A stretch of DNA of 64,000 bases. Origin: Bifidobacterium aerophilum (GTDB lineage: Bacteria; Actinomycetota; Actinomycetes; Actinomycetales; Bifidobacteriaceae). The notes under the pieces were generated by a model. That model was not told the origin of the DNA. It was given only the letters and a program-made list of their open reading frames with translations, and ran no database searches. Both the position numbers and the translations under genes were made by a program. Below are positions 60,523 through 64,000 of the stretch, piece by piece. Within the stretch, counting starts at the first letter, position 1. The number at the start of each line of letters is the position of its first letter. The DNA lies in the NCBI RefSeq assembly GCF_010667685.1, contig NZ_WHZW01000010.1, forward strand, positions 53,037 to 117,036, given 5' to 3'.

Positions 60523-61506
60523 ATGTCAACCAGATTCGGCTCATTCCTGCCGACCGACACAGCCGGCAACGTCGCCCAGCTCCACGGCATCGGCGTGCAA
60601 CGCTTCGGCGACACATGGTGCGCATACGGCGAAAACAAGGCGAACGGCAACCTGTTCCAAGGCGTGTGCTGCTACACCACCCAAGATTTCGTCACCTGGA
60701 TGAGCCACGGCATCGTGCTCGACGTGCAGGAAGACGGTTCGGCCCTGGCCGCCGACCGCATCGGAGAGCGGCCGAAGGTGCTGCGCTGCCCGACGACCGG
60801 CAAGTACGTCATGTACATCCACGCCGAAACGCCGGACTACATGTATGCGCACATCGGAGTCGCGGTGGCCGACAATCCGCTCGGACCGTTCGCGTTCCAG
60901 ACCACCATCACCTGGCGCGGCTATCTCAGCCGTGACATCGGCGTGTTCCAGGACGAGGACGGCAGCGGCTACATCATGAGCGAGGACCGCGACCACGGCA
61001 CGCATATCTACCGTCTGTCCGACGACTATCTGACCATCGTCGAAGACGTCGCCTGCGAGCGCGCCAACGACTACCCGTACGGATTGGAATCGCCGACCAT
61101 CGTCAAGAAGGACGGCCTGTACTACTGGTTCGGATCCAAGCTGACCGGCTGGTTCACCAACGACAACATGTACTCCACGGCCACCGACCTTCACGGCCCG
61201 TGGAGCGAGTGGCGCGCGTTCGCGCCGCTGGGCACGCAGACGTTCGATTCGCAGGTGGACATCGTGATCCCGCTCGACGACGACCCGTACCACAGCGACC
61301 GGTTCCTGTTCATCGGCGACCGCTGGTACAAGAACGATCTGGGCAATTCGCCGATCGTGCAGCTGCCGATCAGCATCGCGGACGGCACGGCGAGCATGGT
61401 CTGGAACAACTCCTATGAGGGATCCACGCATCGCGAGGTTCCCGACGACCATGAGCCGATCACCGATCCGAACGCCTACATCTGCGCACAGGACATGGAC
61501 GACTAG
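60523..61506 (+). CDS. GH43 family (subfamily 24-like) exo-beta-1,3-galactanase candidate
   Basis: A 327-aa five-bladed propeller hydrolase. Motifs follow the GH43_24 exo-1,3-galactanase pattern: WCAYGENK (blade 1), GVCCYTTQDFVTW, ERPKVLRCPTTGKYVMYIHA, SRDIGVFQDEDGSGYIMSED, LESPTIVKKDGLYYWFGSKL, then TQTFDSQVDIVIPL and FIGDRWYKNDLGNS. Enzymes of this type release galactose, sometimes with its side chain, from beta-1,3-galactan in arabinogalactan. There is no signal peptide, so it works on imported oligosaccharides. GGGAAGGA upstream supports the start. It shares family C operators with the permeases and binding proteins. Exact linkage remains unproven. Confidence 0.85.
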   Translation: MSTRFGSFLPTDTAGNVAQLHGIGVQRFGDTWCAYGENKANGNLFQGVCCYTTQDFVTWMSHGIVLDVQEDGSALAADRIGERPKVLRCPTTGKYVMYIHAETPDYMYAHIGVAVADNPLGPFAFQTTITWRGYLSRDIGVFQDEDGSGYIMSEDRDHGTHIYRLSDDYLTIVEDVACERANDYPYGLESPTIVKKDGLYYWFGSKLTGWFTNDNMYSTATDLHGPWSEWRAFAPLGTQTFDSQVDIVIPLDDDPYHSDRFLFIGDRWYKNDLGNSPIVQLPISIADGTASMVWNNSYEGSTHREVPDDHEPITDPNAYICAQDMDD

Positions 61507-61528
61507 CGCCGGACGCATTCCGCCGGTC

Positions 61529-61572
61529 ATGGTGAAGCCCGCGATCTCGTCTGGGATCGCGGGCTTCACCAT
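61529..61572 (+). terminator. 18-bp perfect hairpin after GH43
   Basis: ATGGTGAAGCCCGCGATC (61529-61546) pairs perfectly with 61555-61572 around eight bases. It follows the GH43 stop by 22 bases. Confidence 0.75.
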
Positions 61573-61576
61573 AGTT

Positions 61577-61656
61577 GTTGAGTTACGGCCGTTTCGGACG
61601 CAAAAAACGGCCGTAACTCAACGGTATCGGAGACCTCATGTTGAGTTACGGCCGTT
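61577..61656. repeat. GTTGAGTTACGGCCGTTT palindrome and extra half
   Basis: GTTGAGTTACGGCCGTTT (61577-61594) pairs perfectly with 61605-61622. A third copy of the arm is at 61640-61656. Same family as 50398-50700. It lies between the ends of the converging GH43 and permease genes. Confidence 0.65.
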
Positions 61657-61662
61657 CCCGGA

Positions 61663-62655
61663 CTATTCCTTGACGGCGCCGGCGGCGAGGCCGGACTGCC
61701 AGTACTTCTGCAGGCACAGGAACGCGATGACCAGCGGGATGATCGTGATCAGCGAACCCGTGATCACCAGGTTCTGGATCGCCGTGCCGCCCGCGGTGGA
61801 CGCCTGGTCCTTCCACTGGTTCAGACCGATCGTCAGCGGGTACCAGCTGTCTTCCTTGAGCATGATCAACGGCAGGAAGTAGTTGTTCCACGTCGCCACG
61901 ATCGTGAACAGCGCGGTCGTGACGATGCCAGGAGCCAGCAACGGCAGGCTGATCGTCCAGAACGTGCGAAACTCGCTCGCGCCGTCCACGCGCGCCGCCT
62001 CAAGCAGTTCGGTCGGTACCGCCTGCTCGGAGAAGATCCACATCAGATACAGGCCGAACGGAGAAATCAGGCTCGGGATGATCATGGCCCACGGCGTGTT
62101 CGTCAGGTTCAGCTTGGCGAACAGCAGGAACTGCGGCACTGCCAGCGCGATGCCCGGCACGCTGATCGCGCCGATGATCACCGCGAACACGGCCTTGCGG
62201 CCCGGGAAACGGAACTTCGCCAGCGCGTAGCCGCCCATGATCGCCAGCAGCGTCGCGCCGCCCGCGCCGACCACCACGTACAACAGCGTGTTGACCAGCC
62301 AACGGCCGAAGATCCCGCCGTTATACGTGAACACGGTCACGATGTTGTCCCACAGCGCGAACGTCTTGCCGAAGCCGAGGCCGAACGTCGAGGTGAAGTC
62401 GGCCTGCGTCTTCGTCGCGTTGATCACCAGGTAGACGAACGGGAACAGGCAGTAGATCGCGAACACCGCGCAGATCACCGTCAGCGTCACGGAACGACGC
62501 GGGTTGTTCACGTTCGCGAACCCGGACTTCTCGCTCCTCTTGCGTTCGGCCGCCTCGTCGCGCGCGACGCGCTTCTGACGCTCGCGCTCGGCACGCCGGG
62601 CCGCCCTCTCCTGCTCGCGCAACGACTGCGCCGTCATGGTCGCACCGCTCATCAT
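61663..62655 (-). CDS. CUT1 sugar ABC transporter permease (MalG-type)
   Basis: A 330-aa inner-membrane permease with six helices and the EAA loop EAARVDGASEFRTFWTISLP that docks the ATPase. The first 45 residues form a long charged cytoplasmic tail (REQERAARRAERERQKRVAR), longer than usual. Start 62655 or the next ATG (62652) fits AAGGAG. It is the second gene of the permease operon. No ATPase gene is nearby, so it presumably uses a shared MsmK-type ATPase, as is usual for bifidobacterial sugar ABC systems. Confidence 0.93.
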   Translation of the reverse strand: MMSGATMTAQSLREQERAARRAERERQKRVARDEAAERKRSEKSGFANVNNPRRSVTLTVICAVFAIYCLFPFVYLVINATKTQADFTSTFGLGFGKTFALWDNIVTVFTYNGGIFGRWLVNTLLYVVVGAGGATLLAIMGGYALAKFRFPGRKAVFAVIIGAISVPGIALAVPQFLLFAKLNLTNTPWAMIIPSLISPFGLYLMWIFSEQAVPTELLEAARVDGASEFRTFWTISLPLLAPGIVTTALFTIVATWNNYFLPLIMLKEDSWYPLTIGLNQWKDQASTAGGTAIQNLVITGSLITIIPLVIAFLCLQKYWQSGLAAGAVKE

Positions 62656-62701
62656 CCACGCTCCTTCAACGTAATCTTCATCGCCGTCATCGTCGACATC
62701 A

Positions 62702-63658
62702 TCACTTCATCTGCTCCTTCATGCTCCGCAGCTGCACCGCGTACGCGATCGCCATCGTGATCACGGCCATCGTGATCGCCAACGCGGCCGCGTAGTTCGA
62801 CTGGTTGCCGGCGAAGCTCAGGTTGTACGCGTACATGTTCGGCGTGTAGTACGTCGTGATCGCGTTGCCGGGGACCATGTTCTGCAGAATGCTCGGCTCG
62901 TTGAACAGCTGGAACGAGCCGATGATCGAGAAGATCACCGTGATCGCGAGGCTTCCGCGCAGCTCGGGCAGCTTGATCGACTTGACGATCTGCCATTCGC
63001 TCGCGCCGTCGATGCTGGCCGCCTCGTACAGCGAATGCGGGATCGTGGACAACGAGCTGTAGAAGATCAGCATGTTGTAGCCGGTGAACTCCCACGTGTT
63101 GATGTTGCCGATCGCGGCCAGCAGCACGCTCGGCTTGAGCACGTCGACGTTCGTGCCGAAGAAGTCGTTGAACGAGCCGACCAGGCCGTATTTCGCGCCG
63201 TAGACGAAGCCCCAGATCATGGTCGACACGACAGCGGGCACCGCGTACGGCAGGAACGTGGAGATGCGGAAGAACTTCGTGCCGTGCAGCTTCATGCTGT
63301 CGATCGCGAGGGCCATCGCGGCCGACAGGAACAGCATGATCGGCACCTGCACGACCGTGAACAGGGCCACGCGGCCGACCGACTGCCAGAAGTTCGCGTC
63401 ATGGAAGAGCCGCGCATAGTTCGCCACGCCCACGAACACGGTGCCGCCGATCATCTTCTTCTGGAAGAAACTGATGTAGATCGCGTACACGATCGGCACG
63501 ATGAACACGAAGACGAACACCGCGGCGAACGGCCACATGAATTTCCATCCACGCCAGTCCGCCTTATGCTTGTTGATCCGTGCCGTAGACGTGTGCGCCG
63601 CCGCAGTCACGTGCGTCGCGCGAACGGCACCGGCTTGCGCCTGAGCTGAAGCCATCAT
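62702..63658 (-). CDS. CUT1 sugar ABC transporter permease (MalF-type)
   Basis: A 318-aa permease with six helices; the EAA loop is EAASIDGASEWQIVKSIKLP. An Ala/Thr-rich N-terminal tail of about 35 residues precedes the first helix (WPFAAVFVFVFIVPIVYAIY). It is first in the operon, 46 bases before the MalG-type gene. The promoter lies in 63659-63780 and carries two family C operators. GGAGAGGAG upstream supports start 63658 (63655 possible). It forms the channel with the MalG-type partner for the sugar captured by the binding lipoproteins. Confidence 0.93.
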   Translation of the reverse strand: MMASAQAQAGAVRATHVTAAAHTSTARINKHKADWRGWKFMWPFAAVFVFVFIVPIVYAIYISFFQKKMIGGTVFVGVANYARLFHDANFWQSVGRVALFTVVQVPIMLFLSAAMALAIDSMKLHGTKFFRISTFLPYAVPAVVSTMIWGFVYGAKYGLVGSFNDFFGTNVDVLKPSVLLAAIGNINTWEFTGYNMLIFYSSLSTIPHSLYEAASIDGASEWQIVKSIKLPELRGSLAITVIFSIIGSFQLFNEPSILQNMVPGNAITTYYTPNMYAYNLSFAGNQSNYAAALAITMAVITMAIAYAVQLRSMKEQMK

Positions 63659-63700
63659 CCGACTCCTCTCCTTCGAAAGAGCTCTATCGCTGTTCTCTGC

Positions 63701-63772
63701 CGGTCACATTTGCCACAGTGTTGTTGTAACCGGTCACATGAAGTACTATACACCATCGTGTGACCGGTTACA
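63701..63772. promoter_or_regulatory. Family C operators before the permease operon
   Basis: TGTAACCGGTCACA (63725-63738) and TGTGACCGGTTACA (63759-63772), 34 bp apart, flank GTACTATACA, the same layout as at 59042. A half-site (CCGGTCACA) is at 63700-63708. The rest of 63659-63967 holds no gene. Confidence 0.88.
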
Positions 63773-63967
63773 AAATTAAATCGGCGCGCTATGTGACAAA
63801 AGGGAACACTTTTCACTCAGAAAACACCATAAACGCACCGTTACACACCGCGCACGCCGACAACCATGCCCCGAGACATACGCCAACCATCCACTGAAAC
63901 ATATGCCAACCATCCGCCGAGACTAGGGTGTGTTTACTCTATGGTGCTTTGGTGACATGATGGTGGT

Positions 63968-64000
63968 ATGTGTACGCCGAGGTATGACATCACGAGGGAG
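63968..64000 (+). CDS. Start of an unidentified gene, cut by the window edge
   Basis: An open frame begins at ATG 63968 (MCTPRYDITRE) and runs off the right edge after 11 codons. RYDIT-type beginnings are common in IS5-type transposases (RYDLTDEQW), and the preceding DNA (GGGTGTGTTTACTC near 63930) could be an element end, but 11 codons cannot decide. No clear ribosome binding site is seen. Confidence 0.3.
   Translation, partial: MCTPRYDITRE

Overview
The window looks like chromosomal DNA of a Bifidobacterium, or a very close high-GC actinobacterial relative. The evidence is the strong GC bias at third codon positions, the density of glycoside hydrolases under LacI-type repressors, GPH-type sugar symporters, a CUT1 sugar ABC system without its own ATPase, class C sortase pili, and AAGGAG ribosome binding sites. 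I do not name a species.

Layout. 0-2 kb: a LytTR response regulator (5' end outside the window) overlapping a GHKL sensor kinase. 2.1-7 kb: a two-gene unit of a small membrane protein and a circularly permuted, membrane-anchored GH3 enzyme, then a RhuM/HTH pair. 7-34 kb: a large glycan-use island with two LacI repressors, two giant GH2 enzymes (about 1,640 and 1,700 aa), four GPH symporters, a GH115 alpha-glucuronidase, an alpha/beta hydrolase and two SGNH esterases. Together these suggest uptake and intracellular trimming of acetylated, glucuronosylated hemicellulose fragments. 34-40 kb: redox and housekeeping genes (AhpF-like reductase, AhpC, carbonic anhydrase, a CorC-type CBS protein, Dps). 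40-44 kb: a YgjP-like metallopeptidase, an acyltransferase-like protein and a GH20 hexosaminidase. 44.7-45.8 kb: tRNA-Ile and tRNA-Ala, followed by 0.9 kb of repeats and a candidate small RNA. 45.8-50.4 kb: a DUF1275 membrane protein, an aldo/keto reductase, MscL, a small HTH protein and gdhA. 50.7-56 kb: a sortase-pilus locus (pilin, class C sortase, LPXTG-anchored pectinesterase). 56-63.7 kb: a LacI-controlled galactan-type uptake locus with two lipoprotein binding proteins, GH43 and two permeases. The right edge holds the first codons of an unidentified gene.

Regulation is unusually readable. Operator family A (about ATCTTATCGWTGAGAT) and family B (about TCCGGAACGTTCCGGA) interleave across 8-34 kb, next to two paralogous LacI repressors. 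Family C (TGTRACCGGTYACA, always in pairs 34-35 bp apart) marks the 59-64 kb locus. Family A also sits before a 41-codon gene with a strong ribosome binding site (33854-33979).

Non-coding DNA is rich in perfect palindromes. Many are terminators, but two are nested, cruciform-like units (34058-34171 and 38022-38162), and several dispersed palindromic repeat families recur. Two near-perfect parS (ParB-binding) sequences lie inside the two GH2 genes.
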